A stretch of 64,000 bases of DNA, from positions 186,001 through 250,000 of the forward strand of contig CALOAF010000004.1 of NCBI GenBank assembly GCA_942491385.1, in the 5' to 3' direction. The position numbers and the translations under genes are program-made. The stretch comes from UBA6170 sp942491385. Its GTDB lineage: Bacteria > Chloroflexota > Anaerolineae > Anaerolineales > Anaerolineaceae. A model generated the notes under the pieces. The model did no database searches. It worked only from the letters and a program-made list of their open reading frames with translations, and was not told where the DNA came from. Of the stretch, positions 8,743-18,900 are shown one piece after another; position 1 is the stretch's first letter; the number at the start of each line of letters is the position of its first letter.

Positions 8743-9609
8743 TTATGGTACTAATAACCATTGATAAATTGTTGTTCCGATGATCTCAAGGCTTTGAGGT
8801 GAGATTTTATCGATTGTATCCTGGGAGGTATGCCAATACGGATAGTCAAAATCAATGATATCAATCGCAGTTATTCCCATCTCAAGAAACGGAGTATGAT
8901 CATCCAGCATGCTATGTCTATACTCTTGAATGAATTGTTCCTCATATCCTAAATTAGATGCAATATCCCATATTTCTTTTTGAAGATCAATGTCACTATT
9001 TCTTTCATAGTAAATATTCAAGTCTTTATCACCAATCATATCCAGAATCACAACCGCATCCGGTTTACTATCCAAAGTTTTGACGAAACTTCTCGATCCC
9101 AGGATCCAATCCCATCCCTCAATACTCCCCTGATCTTCTGCATCAAAAAAAACAAACCATATATTTTTATTAAGGTGTTCCGGTAAAACCCGGGCAAGTT
9201 CTAATAACACCGCAACCCCAGAAGCTCCATCATTGGCACCGGGCACTGGTTGAAATTGTTTTTTGACATCAGCATCTTTGTTCGCGTAAAATCGAGAATC
9301 GTAATGTGCGCCAATTATGATCCACGGTTGATCAATTGTTTCAGGTTTTTTTCCTATTATATTCTGAATCAGAAAGCCATTTCGATTTTCTGATTGAATC
9401 TCAACATTCCAGCCACTGGATGACATTTCTTTGGTTATAAACTCAATTGTCTTTTGATGGCTTTCACTTCCAGGCGTACGAGGGCCAAAATCCATCTGCG
9501 ACTGGGCGTAACCATATGCATTTTTCCCATCAAATTCAATCGGTGGTTCTGCCTGACAACCTACCAGAAAAATAATGGTGATAAAAAATAATAAGCATGT
9601 TTTGTTCAT
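8743..9609 (-). CDS. Secreted M28-family metallopeptidase lipoprotein
   Basis: The start at 9609 (288 residues) gives an ATGA overlap with the trmFO stop and a clean lipoprotein signal: MNKTCLLFFITIIFLVGC, with lipobox LVGC. The mature part has the M28 two-zinc site in order: GAHYDS, GANDGASG, the DAEDQGS acidic pair, DDHTPF and a late YWHTSQDT histidine. This is the pattern of aminopeptidases and glutaminyl-peptide cyclotransferases of this clan. It probably acts outside the membrane on peptides. A reading from 9621 adds four residues and has less support. Confidence 0.9.
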   Translation of the reverse strand: MNKTCLLFFITIIFLVGCQAEPPIEFDGKNAYGYAQSQMDFGPRTPGSESHQKTIEFITKEMSSSGWNVEIQSENRNGFLIQNIIGKKPETIDQPWIIIGAHYDSRFYANKDADVKKQFQPVPGANDGASGVAVLLELARVLPEHLNKNIWFVFFDAEDQGSIEGWDWILGSRSFVKTLDSKPDAVVILDMIGDKDLNIYYERNSDIDLQKEIWDIASNLGYEEQFIQEYRHSMLDDHTPFLEMGITAIDIIDFDYPYWHTSQDTIDKISPQSLEIIGTTIYQWLLVP

Positions 9610-10964
9610 AAAATGTCCCAACTGGATACTTCTGATAGATAATTTTCCAGGCTTGAATTTGCCAACTGTGCATAGATTTTCGCTCGTTCCCGCTTTCCTT
9701 TCGCAGAAACCGGAGGAAGAATTCCAAAATTTGCTTTCATCGGTTGAAAATCGCGCATATCGGCATGAGAAATGTAATGGATCAATGCGCCAAGCATTGT
9801 TTCTTTTGGTAATACCAGTAATTTTAGTCCAGACAAAAATCTTCCCATATTGATACCGGCTAATAATCCGGTGGCAATATTCCCAACGTATCCTTCCACA
9901 CCGGTAATTTGTCCGGTAAAAAATAAATCTTCTCGTTGGAGAAATTGCAAAGTTGGTGATAATAATATTGGGGAAGCTATAAAGGTATTACGGTGCATTT
10001 GACCATATCTGGCAAAAGTAGCTTTTTCCAATCCAGGGATTAATTTAAATATTCTTTTTTGTTCTGAGAATTTCAAATTTGTTTGAAATCCAACCATATT
10101 ATATAAAGTTCCTGCAAGATTATCCTGCCTTAATTGCAAAACTGCATATGGTCGTTTCCCTTCGTGTGGGTTCCAAATTCCAACGGGTCGGAGGGGGCCA
10201 AATGCCAGTGATTTTTCTCCTCGTTGCGCTAAAACTTCAATGGGTAAACAACCTTCAAAGTACTGATTAGCGCCAGCTTTTACGCCTGAGTTGATCGGTA
10301 ATTCGAATAATTTTAATTCAATTCTTTGAGCATTTATTAATTCATTGATAAATTGATCATAATCCTCTTTTGAAAAGGGGCAATTAATATAATCACCTGA
10401 GTCCTCTCCATCCCGTTGATAACGAGAAGCTTTAAAGGCAATATCCAGATTGATTGATTCAAAATTAACAATTGGGGCAATGGCATCAAAAAAAAATAAA
10501 TTATCAGAATTTGTTAGCTGTGCGATACTTTTACTGAGGGCACTGGAGGTCAGAGGACCAGATGCAATGATGGTGGGGCCGGAGGGAATTTCTTTTACTT
10601 CTTCCCTAAATATTTTGATATTGGGATTAAGAGTAAGGGTCTCAGTAACTTTTTCAGAAAAAAGGTCGCGATCAACAGCCAGGGCTCCTCCAGCTGGGAC
10701 TTCAAATTGATCGGCAATCTGCATCAACAATGACCCCATTTTGCGTATTTCATTTTTCAATACACCGGAAGCTCGGTCGGGTAAATTTGATCCCAATGAA
10801 TTGGAACATATTAATTCGGCAAATTGATCAGAAGTATGGGCTCCAGTTTGAACCACAGGACGCATTTCATACAAATTCACATGAAATCCTGCTTTTGCAA
10901 GTTGGTAAGCGGCTTCACTTCCAGCCAATCCTGCTCCAATTATATTTATGCTTCTAGTCTCCAA
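9606..10964 (-). CDS. trmFO: Methylenetetrahydrofolate--tRNA-(uracil-5-)-methyltransferase
   Basis: The 452-residue protein opens with the FAD-binding IIGAGLAGSEAAYQLA motif and has the TrmFO hallmarks ICSNSLGSN, PAGGALAVDRDLFS, PCVFAP-like NCPFSKEDYDQF, GPLRPVGIW and GQITGVEGYVGNIATGLLAG. It makes m5U54 in the T-loop of tRNA using methylene-THF and FADH2, replacing the SAM-dependent TrmA. It heads the minus-strand operon running down to 4754. Its upstream region is shared with the divergent rpoN promoter. Confidence 0.97.
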   Translation of the reverse strand: METRSINIIGAGLAGSEAAYQLAKAGFHVNLYEMRPVVQTGAHTSDQFAELICSNSLGSNLPDRASGVLKNEIRKMGSLLMQIADQFEVPAGGALAVDRDLFSEKVTETLTLNPNIKIFREEVKEIPSGPTIIASGPLTSSALSKSIAQLTNSDNLFFFDAIAPIVNFESINLDIAFKASRYQRDGEDSGDYINCPFSKEDYDQFINELINAQRIELKLFELPINSGVKAGANQYFEGCLPIEVLAQRGEKSLAFGPLRPVGIWNPHEGKRPYAVLQLRQDNLAGTLYNMVGFQTNLKFSEQKRIFKLIPGLEKATFARYGQMHRNTFIASPILLSPTLQFLQREDLFFTGQITGVEGYVGNIATGLLAGINMGRFLSGLKLLVLPKETMLGALIHYISHADMRDFQPMKANFGILPPVSAKGKRERAKIYAQLANSSLENYLSEVSSWDIL

Positions 10965-10984
10965 AATAGCACCTCGGTTGATAT

Positions 10985-11014
10985 TTTATATCATAAAATT
11001 CGTCTGGCATACAA
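10985..11014 (-). promoter_or_regulatory. Candidate trmFO promoter, overlapping the rpoN sigma-54 promoter
   Basis: On the minus strand TTGTAT (11009-11014), 18 bases and TATAAA (10985-10990) resemble a sigma-70 promoter that would start transcription about 15-20 bases before the trmFO start codon. The -35 box overlaps the divergent sigma-54 promoter, so the two polymerases could exclude each other. Match is moderate. Confidence 0.4.
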
Positions 11015-11020
11015 CTTGCA
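11005..11020 (+). promoter_or_regulatory. Sigma-54 (-24/-12) promoter upstream of rpoN
   Basis: TGGCATACAACTTGCA matches the sigma-54 consensus TGGCAC-N5-TTGCA with GG at 11006-11007 and GC at 11018-11019, ten bases apart as required. Transcription would begin near 11031, about 30 bases before the rpoN ATG. The same 16 bases recur at 15596. It implies that rpoN is autoregulated. Confidence 0.82.
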
Positions 11021-11063
11021 ACATAGCGGGATATAGATATACTAAATGAGTGAGGACAAAATC

Positions 11064-12461
11064 ATGCTCCAATATCAATACCAGGTACACAAACCAATTA
11101 CCACAGCGCATCTTGCGCAGACAATGACATTATTGAGTCTCTCTGCATTTGAACTCAAACAACAAATTGATTCCGAGTTAGCTTCAAATCCTGCATTGGA
11201 GATTATTGAAGAAAGGCGCTGTCCGCATTGTAAGCGTGTATTGCCTGAGAATGGTGCCTGTCCGATTTGTTCCCGACCAACGAACTTAGATATGAATGAA
11301 CCAATTGTCTACGTTTCTCCGATGGATGACTTTATGCCGAGATCAGACTATGACGATTCCGATTATTCTGAAGAACCTTTTTCAGCTGCCACTGACGACC
11401 TGACCAGTTATGTTATCAAACAAATCGCACCAGAATTATCAAAAGATCAACAATTAATAGCTGTTCATTTACTGACAAACCTAGATGATGATGGTTTTCT
11501 GAGCGTAAATTTGAATGACGTAGCCAGATATTTTCATGTTCCATTATCTACGATTGAAGAGGTTCAGAAAATTATACAGTTGGCTGATCCTATCGGCGTG
11601 GGTTCAACAAATCCACAACAGGCATTATTGGTTCAATTAGAAGTATTATCAGATTCAATCTCAATACCTGAGTATGCTTATGAAATTATTAAAGATTTTA
11701 TGGATCTATTGAGCAAGCGACAACATTCGGAAATCGCTAAAAAACTCAGGATTAGTGTACAGCGGATCGAAAAAATAGTTGAATTTATCAGCGATAATTT
11801 GAACCCATTTCCTGCGCGCTCTCATTGGGGATCCGTTCGCAACCCCTCAGCACCCGATACAAATGTCTATCATCGACCAGATGTATTGATTTCATTCTCA
11901 AACAATGATCTAAAATCACAATTAATCGTTGAAATTGTAATGCCTTATTCTGGCACACTTCAGGTAAGCCCTCTTTACAAACAGACGATAAAAGAAACCG
12001 ATGCGGATTTGAAAGATGCCATGAAAGGTGATTTGGAAAAGGCTTCTTTATTTGTGAAATGTTTACAACAAAGAAATCATACAATGCAGAGATTGATGCA
12101 TGAATTGGTGATGATTCAAAAACCATATCTGACAAAAGGCGAAAAATTCCTAAAACCTATTACACGGGCAAGTTTGGCAGGTGAACTTGAAGTGCATGAA
12201 TCAACAATTTCGAGGGCAGTGTCGGGTAAATCTGTACAACTACCCAACAAAAAAATTGTTCCTTTAGCTGCTTTCTTTGACCGAAGCCTTTCAGCCCGAA
12301 CGATTTTACGGGAAATAGTTTCTTCGGAATCAAAACCACTCAGTGATACAGAGATTCAGAAGAAATTAAACGAAAGAGGCATTCAAGTTGCAAGGAGAAC
12401 CGTCGCGAAATACCGAGCCATGGAAGGAATTCTTCCGGCGCATTTAAGGCAGGCCCTATAA
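11064..12461 (+). CDS. rpoN: RNA polymerase sigma-54 factor
   Basis: The protein is 465 residues from the ATG at 11064, chosen because GAGGA lies 8-9 bases upstream; the in-frame ATG at 11046 has no ribosome site. Region I is Gln/Leu-rich (HLAQTMTLLSLSAFELKQQI), the core-binding domain follows, and the C-terminus has the helix-turn-helix and the RpoN box RRTVAKYR. Between region I and the acidic region lies CPHC...CPIC (Cys53, 56, 66, 69), a zinc-knuckle-like insert that classical RpoN lacks. The next two genes encode a matching kinase and activator. Confidence 0.95.
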   Translation: MLQYQYQVHKPITTAHLAQTMTLLSLSAFELKQQIDSELASNPALEIIEERRCPHCKRVLPENGACPICSRPTNLDMNEPIVYVSPMDDFMPRSDYDDSDYSEEPFSAATDDLTSYVIKQIAPELSKDQQLIAVHLLTNLDDDGFLSVNLNDVARYFHVPLSTIEEVQKIIQLADPIGVGSTNPQQALLVQLEVLSDSISIPEYAYEIIKDFMDLLSKRQHSEIAKKLRISVQRIEKIVEFISDNLNPFPARSHWGSVRNPSAPDTNVYHRPDVLISFSNNDLKSQLIVEIVMPYSGTLQVSPLYKQTIKETDADLKDAMKGDLEKASLFVKCLQQRNHTMQRLMHELVMIQKPYLTKGEKFLKPITRASLAGELEVHESTISRAVSGKSVQLPNKKIVPLAAFFDRSLSARTILREIVSSESKPLSDTEIQKKLNERGIQVARRTVAKYRAMEGILPAHLRQAL

Positions 12462-12465
12462 ATTA

Positions 12466-14418
12466 ATGAATTCTGAAAAACCAAATTGGATCAGGGAGGT
12501 TTTGTGGGGAAAGGCACAGGATGATGGTGCCTTTATCTATAAGAATTTGTTAAATGTGATCCAGGATCCTGCGATATTAATTGACATTCCTCGCAAAGAA
12601 ATCATCAGTTTTAATGTTAACTTTCAAAAGTTGACAGCTTACTCACCGACCGAATTAAGTAATTTGCCGGTTGATTTGTTATTTAGTTTGGATAAAATCG
12701 AAAATGCTGTTTTCATCGAACCATTTATGTTTGAAATCATCAAGAGAAATAAGCAACCGGTGGATGGATATGCCTGGAAATATGGAATTGATGATAGGAA
12801 CTCCAAATGCGTGATTTTATTTAACGAAGAACAAGAATTTATTGAAAAGCAAAAAATCTGGCAGGATCAACTTTTTCTCATGATGGAGCAGTTGTTGAGA
12901 TTAATTGAAGAAGACGATTTGATAAAGGCTTTGCAAAAGGCTGTCAAATTAATTGAGAATTTCTTCGAGACACCACATGTTTCCATCTACCAGGTGGAAA
13001 GTAATGTGCCTGAACTAACGCGAATCCCTGGTGAAACCAATAGTGATTTATTACCGTTTACCTTGCCTTCCAGTGATATTCGTTTGGACCAAAAGACAAC
13101 AATTTGGACTCCCGGGCATCGGGTGATCACCGAAATTCATAAGATTGCCAGAATCAGCAGTTTAGCATATGTATGTACTTCGGCTTTAGGACCGGGAAAA
13201 AGTGCTACTGCTTTGTTGGTGATTGGACAGCAGAAAAAACAACCTCCGAAATATTTAAACTCCATTTTAGAAATGTTTTCTGCAGCAATTTCATCAATCC
13301 TGCAATATTTTATTCTGATAAATGCATTACGTACAAAAATAGACCAACAGGATTGGATGATCCGGGTAAATAATGAAATCCTCGATCATGTCCAGGATGG
13401 TATTATCATCCTCAAACCAAATATGAATATCTGGATGATTAATCCAAGCGCAGAAATATTGCTTGGGTACCAATCCCGTGAAGTCTTTGAGCAAAGTATT
13501 GATAACATTCTCATTGGTCCTGATAGCTTTTTCCCATTATTAGAATCTGCAAAAACTGACTTCGGTATTCATCGGCTAGGGATCGTTCATATTCACAATC
13601 GAAATGGGGATTCCGTTCCAGTGGATGCCAAAATTGTTCCAGTCATTCAAAATGATAACCTGCTAGCGATCATTATTTATTTGCGTGATGTTAGTGAAAA
13701 TGAAGAAATTAAAACCCGGGCTCAACAATTGGAACACAGAGCAGTTTTAGGAGAATTTACAGCAGTTTTTGCTCATGAAGTTCGCAACCCAATCAATAAT
13801 ATATCCATGGGGCTTCAATTACTCTCAAGAAGCTTTACCGAAGATCCAAAAAACAAAGAAATGGTGGATCGCATGATTCATGATTGTGATCGGCTGACCC
13901 ACCAAATGGAAGCTGTATTAGCCTACTCAAAACCATTTGATGCAAAATTTGAATCAGTGGATATTTCCATCTTATTGCAGCGGATTTTAGACCGATGGAA
14001 ACCAAGAATGGCGCGAGTAGGTGTTCAGGAGTTCATCCAAAAATCTGAAGAATTACCATTAATTTCAGCAGATCCGAGACTATTAGAACAAGTCTTTACA
14101 AATTTAATTGGAAATGCGATAGAAGCTATGTCTGATTTGCAGAAAGGTACACTGGCCGTGCATATAGAAATTTCAAGAGAAATTTCGAATTATCCTCAAA
14201 TAGAGGTAAAAATTATTGATAGTGGTCCCGGTATCCCGGAAGAAGTTCGTGGGCATGTATTTGAGCCTTTTGTTACAACAAAAAAGGCTGGCACAGGTTT
14301 AGGATTGGCAATCAGTAAACGAATTATTACTGCCCATCGTGGTAATATTACGGTTGAATCATATCCGGGTGGAGGAACAGTGTTTGCCGTTTATCTGCCG
14401 ATTAAACAAGGAGATTAA
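12466..14418 (+). CDS. PAS/GAF sensor histidine kinase, NtrB-like
   Basis: The 650-residue protein has no transmembrane helices. An N-terminal PAS-like domain (about 25-130) is followed by a GAF-like region (about 150-290), a second PAS domain (about 300-425), HisKA with AHEVRNPINNISMGL (His437) and an HATPase_c domain (NLIGNAIEAM, DSGPGIPEEV, GTGLGLAISKRI). The HEVRNP box and C-terminal layout match NtrB/AtoS kinases that pair with sigma-54 activators. It starts 4 bases after rpoN and ends 5 bases before the activator gene, so the cognate partner is adjacent. The signal sensed is unknown. Confidence 0.92.
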   Translation: MNSEKPNWIREVLWGKAQDDGAFIYKNLLNVIQDPAILIDIPRKEIISFNVNFQKLTAYSPTELSNLPVDLLFSLDKIENAVFIEPFMFEIIKRNKQPVDGYAWKYGIDDRNSKCVILFNEEQEFIEKQKIWQDQLFLMMEQLLRLIEEDDLIKALQKAVKLIENFFETPHVSIYQVESNVPELTRIPGETNSDLLPFTLPSSDIRLDQKTTIWTPGHRVITEIHKIARISSLAYVCTSALGPGKSATALLVIGQQKKQPPKYLNSILEMFSAAISSILQYFILINALRTKIDQQDWMIRVNNEILDHVQDGIIILKPNMNIWMINPSAEILLGYQSREVFEQSIDNILIGPDSFFPLLESAKTDFGIHRLGIVHIHNRNGDSVPVDAKIVPVIQNDNLLAIIIYLRDVSENEEIKTRAQQLEHRAVLGEFTAVFAHEVRNPINNISMGLQLLSRSFTEDPKNKEMVDRMIHDCDRLTHQMEAVLAYSKPFDAKFESVDISILLQRILDRWKPRMARVGVQEFIQKSEELPLISADPRLLEQVFTNLIGNAIEAMSDLQKGTLAVHIEISREISNYPQIEVKIIDSGPGIPEEVRGHVFEPFVTTKKAGTGLGLAISKRIITAHRGNITVESYPGGGTVFAVYLPIKQGD

Positions 14419-14423
14419 ATCAT

Positions 14424-15587
14424 ATGGGATATACCGTTCTGGTAGTGGATGATGAAGAGAATGCAAGAACACACCTGGAAGCATTCTTGACTCCTTTGGG
14501 ATACGAAGTGATAGGGGTTGGCACACTAGCAGAAGCACGCTCTGAGTTGCAGAAAGGCAATTGTGACATTGTGCTTCTGGATGTTCAATTACCTGACGGT
14601 TTCGGTCCAAATTTGCTTTATGAAACATTAAATATGCAGCTAAGACCACCAATCATATTGATTACCGGTTTTCCAGATATAGAAATCGCTGTTGAGGCCA
14701 TGCGTAATGGGGCACATGATTTTTTAATTAAACCCATCAAACTTGACCGCCTTGAGATTTCCATTCAAAGAGCTCTTGAGATCGTAAGAATGAGAAGAGA
14801 GTTGGCATTATTTAGAAATACCCAAAAGAATAGTGTTCAGTTTGTTGCCGGAGACAATCCAAAAATTAAACATGTTTTAAGTCTGGCAGAACGGGCTGCT
14901 TCCATGTCAGTTTCGGTGTTAATTACTGGTGAAACTGGTGTTGGCAAAGATGTGTTGGCAAATTATATTCATAATGTTGGCCCGCGATCTCATAAAATGT
15001 TTGTGGCCATTAATTGTGCTGCCATCCAGAGCACCATGCTCGAATCCGAATTATTTGGCCATGAAGCAGGCGCTTTCACCGGTGCTGATAAAAGAAAACA
15101 TGGTCTTATGGAAACTGCAGATGAAGGCGTGCTTTTTTTGGATGAGATTTCCTCAATGCCTTTGGATATGCAAGCTAAATTATTACGCGCTCTAGAATCA
15201 AAAGCATTTCGAAGAGTAGGTGGGAACAATTTGATTAACGTAGATGTTCAGGTATTGGCAGCCTCCAACCGGAATCTCAACCAAATGATGGAGAAAGAAG
15301 AATTCAGATCAGATTTATTTTATCGATTAAGGGTGGTCGATTTACACATTCCACCATTGCGAGAACGAAAAGAAGATATACCAGAACTGGTCGGGTTTTT
15401 CATCAAACACAAAAATAGCAAAATGGGGATTAACATTCTTGATATCACACCCCGTGCAATGGAAAAATTAATGGCTTACAATTGGCCTGGAAACATTCGC
15501 GAGTTAAGTAATGCGATTGAAAGCGCGATGTTGTTTTGCGATACCGGAGTTATTGACGCACCAAATTTGCCTTTGAACTTGCAATAA
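14424..15587 (+). CDS. NtrC-family sigma-54 activator lacking the DNA-binding domain
   Basis: The 387-residue protein has a receiver domain with phospho-acceptor Asp53 (LLDVQLPDG) and a complete AAA+ activator domain: Walker A GETGVGKD (169-176), sigma-54-contacting GAFTGA loop (216-221), Walker B LFLDEISS, DLFYRLRVV and WPGNIREL. It then stops after NLPLNLQ. The Fis-type helix-turn-helix that normally fills the last 50-80 residues is absent, and the sigma-54 promoter of the next unit begins 8 bases after the stop, so no lost exon or frame can supply it. H. pylori FlgR and Chlamydia CtcC are known activators of this kind that work from solution. Confidence 0.93.
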   Translation: MGYTVLVVDDEENARTHLEAFLTPLGYEVIGVGTLAEARSELQKGNCDIVLLDVQLPDGFGPNLLYETLNMQLRPPIILITGFPDIEIAVEAMRNGAHDFLIKPIKLDRLEISIQRALEIVRMRRELALFRNTQKNSVQFVAGDNPKIKHVLSLAERAASMSVSVLITGETGVGKDVLANYIHNVGPRSHKMFVAINCAAIQSTMLESELFGHEAGAFTGADKRKHGLMETADEGVLFLDEISSMPLDMQAKLLRALESKAFRRVGGNNLINVDVQVLAASNRNLNQMMEKEEFRSDLFYRLRVVDLHIPPLRERKEDIPELVGFFIKHKNSKMGINILDITPRAMEKLMAYNWPGNIRELSNAIESAMLFCDTGVIDAPNLPLNLQ

Positions 15588-15595
15588 AACTCTGT

Positions 15596-15611
15596 TGGCA
15601 TACAACTTGCA
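15596..15611 (+). promoter_or_regulatory. Sigma-54 promoter of the TPR/caspase-like gene set
   Basis: TGGCATACAACTTGCA, with GG at 15597-15598 and GC at 15609-15610, is identical over 16 bases to the promoter before rpoN. Transcription would start near 15622, 25 bases before the first gene. No other full match was noticed in the intergenic regions I read. Confidence 0.85.
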
Positions 15612-15646
15612 TCATACCTCTAGAAGATTGTTCTGGAGGTTTTTTT

Positions 15647-15958
15647 ATGATAAAAGAGGATTTAATCACACTGCTAACACTTGTTTTTATGGGATTAGGA
15701 CTAATCTCATTCATCACCGGTTTTATCGTCTTGTTAACACGTGTTTTGGGTAAGGGGATTACTCAGATCGCGAAACAAACCCAAAAAGTGGTTCAAAAAG
15801 GAATTACCGAAGAAATCGCTTCTATCATTGGAAACGCTTCAGTCTTGATCGATTCGTTAAACCAGATGGTAACCACCGCTGCTGGGATCGGAGTTTTCCT
15901 GATGGTATTAGGGGTTTTGTTAATGGGCGGTTCTTTCGCATTGTTCTTAAGATTCTAG
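15647..15958 (+). CDS. Small two-helix membrane protein of the sigma-54 unit
   Basis: The 103-residue protein has a hydrophobic helix at about 9-31, an amphipathic middle (KGITQIAKQTQKVVQKGITEE and following) and a second helix at about 74-101. GGAGG precedes the ATG. It is the first gene after the second sigma-54 promoter and lies 22 bases before the giant TPR gene. No domain is recognised. It could be the membrane anchor or pore-type partner of the TPR proteins, but that is only inference from position. Confidence 0.75.
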   Translation: MIKEDLITLLTLVFMGLGLISFITGFIVLLTRVLGKGITQIAKQTQKVVQKGITEEIASIIGNASVLIDSLNQMVTTAAGIGVFLMVLGVLLMGGSFALFLRF

Positions 15959-15980
15959 ATTGTTCTACAAAGGAGTACTG

Positions 15981-18900
15981 ATGAATACAACATTTTTTTT
16001 CCAATCCTTACGGGATAATCTGAATGAAAATGATCAAAAAATTCTGATTGAATCGATAAAACAAGATAAATTGCTTCTAAAACAATTTAGAAACAATGAT
16101 TTTTTTATGCAATGTGTGGAGAACTTTGGGAATTCTTTGGAAAATTGGTCACTTGGAAAAGTTGCCATGTTGTCGGTGGATTCAAAAATTGAGGTTTTGG
16201 GGAACGATGTTAAAGATAAACACTATTTAAAAAATGCAATTTTGATTTTAGAAGAGACCTTCAAAACCCATTCAAAAGAAATAGATTTTCAAAGAGCAGT
16301 TTATATTGCCTTGGCTTTATTTGAAAGAAAAAGAAAAAATCAGACCTGGTCGGGTTTGCTGGAAGAACTATCCATTGGCGTATCAAGAAAATCAGTTTTG
16401 ATGAAATGGCGCACTAGTTTGGCAATTTTGTACAGTTTAGTCAACGGTGATGAAAATCTTTTGAAAGCGCTAATTGAAGGAAATGATCCTTACTTTGCTG
16501 TAGCATTTGTGAACCATATTTTTTCTATACAATTCATACCTCAAAAAGAAAAAGCTTCCAAATTAACCAGGTTTTTTGAAAAACAATCAATCGAGACCCA
16601 AATAATCTGGTTACAAAGTTTGCCGGTCCAAATTCCCTATATGTCAGATCAAATCTCAAACAATCTGAGCGAATCAAAAATGTTTGCTTTGAACGTAAAT
16701 GAAAATCACCCCAATCAGGAATTTGATTTTGTGACTAAATTTGATGAGGAATTAAAGAGTAATTTATTGAAGGGATTTCGATATCAACTTGAAAAATCCC
16801 CATTGCAAGCGAAATCAAATTTTCTAAGTGCAAAACAAAAACTACAAAATATCCTGCGCTTAATTGACATGAATATTGTCTCAGAAGCCTATGAGGAAGT
16901 TCAAAGTGGATTGAAGAAATACATGAATGAACCCAAATTCAATGATCTAGCCTTCAATCATATGAAAGATGAAAATTTATCATCGCAAATTTCAAAACCA
17001 GATATTCCCAACACTGGAATTTTTGCTGTTTTAACTTATGCTTGTGAGATTTTAAAAAACGGAAAACCTCTGGAAGCCAGAGAAATGGCTGGAAAACAAT
17101 TTAGAAATTGGCTTAATCATCAAATTGTCGAATGGCCATCTTCGGAAACAATTTCATATTTAAACAAAGTTAACCATAAGAAAATAATCAATTTGCTTAA
17201 TACGCTTGGATTAAATGGATTGAGCGCAGAATATATAAATTTCCTTTCAGAAATTTCATATTCCATGAAAGATTTGCAGGATGAATTAATTTCGGGATTG
17301 CAAACTCTCGACTTATTCGATGAAGCGTATAGTGAATTAAAAATGTCTTTATCCAATTCGGTTCATCAGGATGAGGTTTATAAAAAGATCTTTGATTTGT
17401 TGGTGAAAAGTAAAGATTGGAACTCACTGTATACGGAATGGGAAGAATACTCAGCATCACATGTAATGTCACAGGATGATTGGATTAATTTTGCAAAAGC
17501 TGCACTTAATTCAAATCAACTAGATAAAACTAAAAAGTTGGTTGAGGAAATGAAAGCCGCGGGAGTAAATAGGACGCAAATTGATGTTATCAGTGGGAAT
17601 CTATTTTATAAGGAAGGCGAAATTGAAAAAGCAAGAGTTCTGTTGGAAGAAACCACAAAGAGATTACCTGAATATGAAGAAGGTTGGATCGTTTTAAGCA
17701 ATGTATATACGGATTTGGGATTAATTCAAAAATCAATGGAATCATTGCGTACAGCAGTATTAGCCATTCCTGACTCTTCAGTTATTCATTTCAGTCTTGC
17801 AAAAAATTGTTTAGATCAGGAATTGTTTGCCGAAGCGCTACCCTATATTCGTAAAGCGGTTGCTTTAGAACCTGATAACGCGATCTATAACTTCAATCTG
17901 ATACAAACCTTACAAACCTTGGGCCGTACTGATGAAGCAGATCTGATCTTGAGCCAGGCAAGGCAGCAATGGCCGCATGATCGGGAAATTGCATATGTGG
18001 ATGCTATCCGTCAGATCGAAAAGCAAAATAGGGATGCTGCCTTAATTGCTTTTGACGTAGCCATCAATTCTCAGGATGTGGACATCCCAAACAAAAGACA
18101 AATTTTATATGTCCAAACTTTATTGGGTGATAGACCTGAAAAATTCCTGCCAACCGACGGTCAATACAATGAAATGAGCAATTTACTGAAAGCACAGAAA
18201 ATTCTTCAAACAGCATTCAGTACCAATTCTGCAGACACATATTATTTGCAGCTAATGCTGGGAGAATTATATTATTTGACTGGTGAAGCGGAAGCAGCTA
18301 ATTCAATATATGCAAGATTAGTGAACGAATTCAAATCAAATCAAAATCATCAGTCATTGCTTTGGAGAGTGTATGCTGGGTTAGGTCTGGTGAAGATTGA
18401 TTTATCAGAGGTAGAAAGTGGGATCGCTGCACTTCAGGAGGCCGATCAATTAATTTCAAAACATTTGGGGATAAAACAAAAAATAGCTGAGACATATTTT
18501 TCTGCCGCATTGGTTAATCAAGCTGAATCCAAAGCAGAAGAAATTTACCAGTTGGGTTCCACAAATGTCGAAAATTTATTATGGTACGCAAACTTCATGA
18601 CAAAAATAGGAAATTCCGAGGGGGAAATCAGAGGGTTGGAACAGATATTACATTTTGATCCGATTCATTCAACTGCAATTTCACGATTAGCAAATATTTA
18701 TATCTCGAATGGGGATCTGGAGCAGGCGAAGGAGGTTCTTGAAAAATTAGAAGGGGCAGACCACCTGAACAACCAAGACATCCGCAATGCAGTCATATCT
18801 TATCTGCGAATTGAAAATTATGAGAAAGCATTGTCATGGTTCAATAAATTAGTTGAAGACGTAAATGGGGTAGATATCAAAAAAAGTGTCGTTGAAAAAA

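Noticed and set aside
15588..15646. Lost helix-turn-helix of the NtrC-like activator in another frame
   Set aside because: The 59 bases hold a sigma-54 promoter and a ribosome site, with no room for an HTH in any frame.
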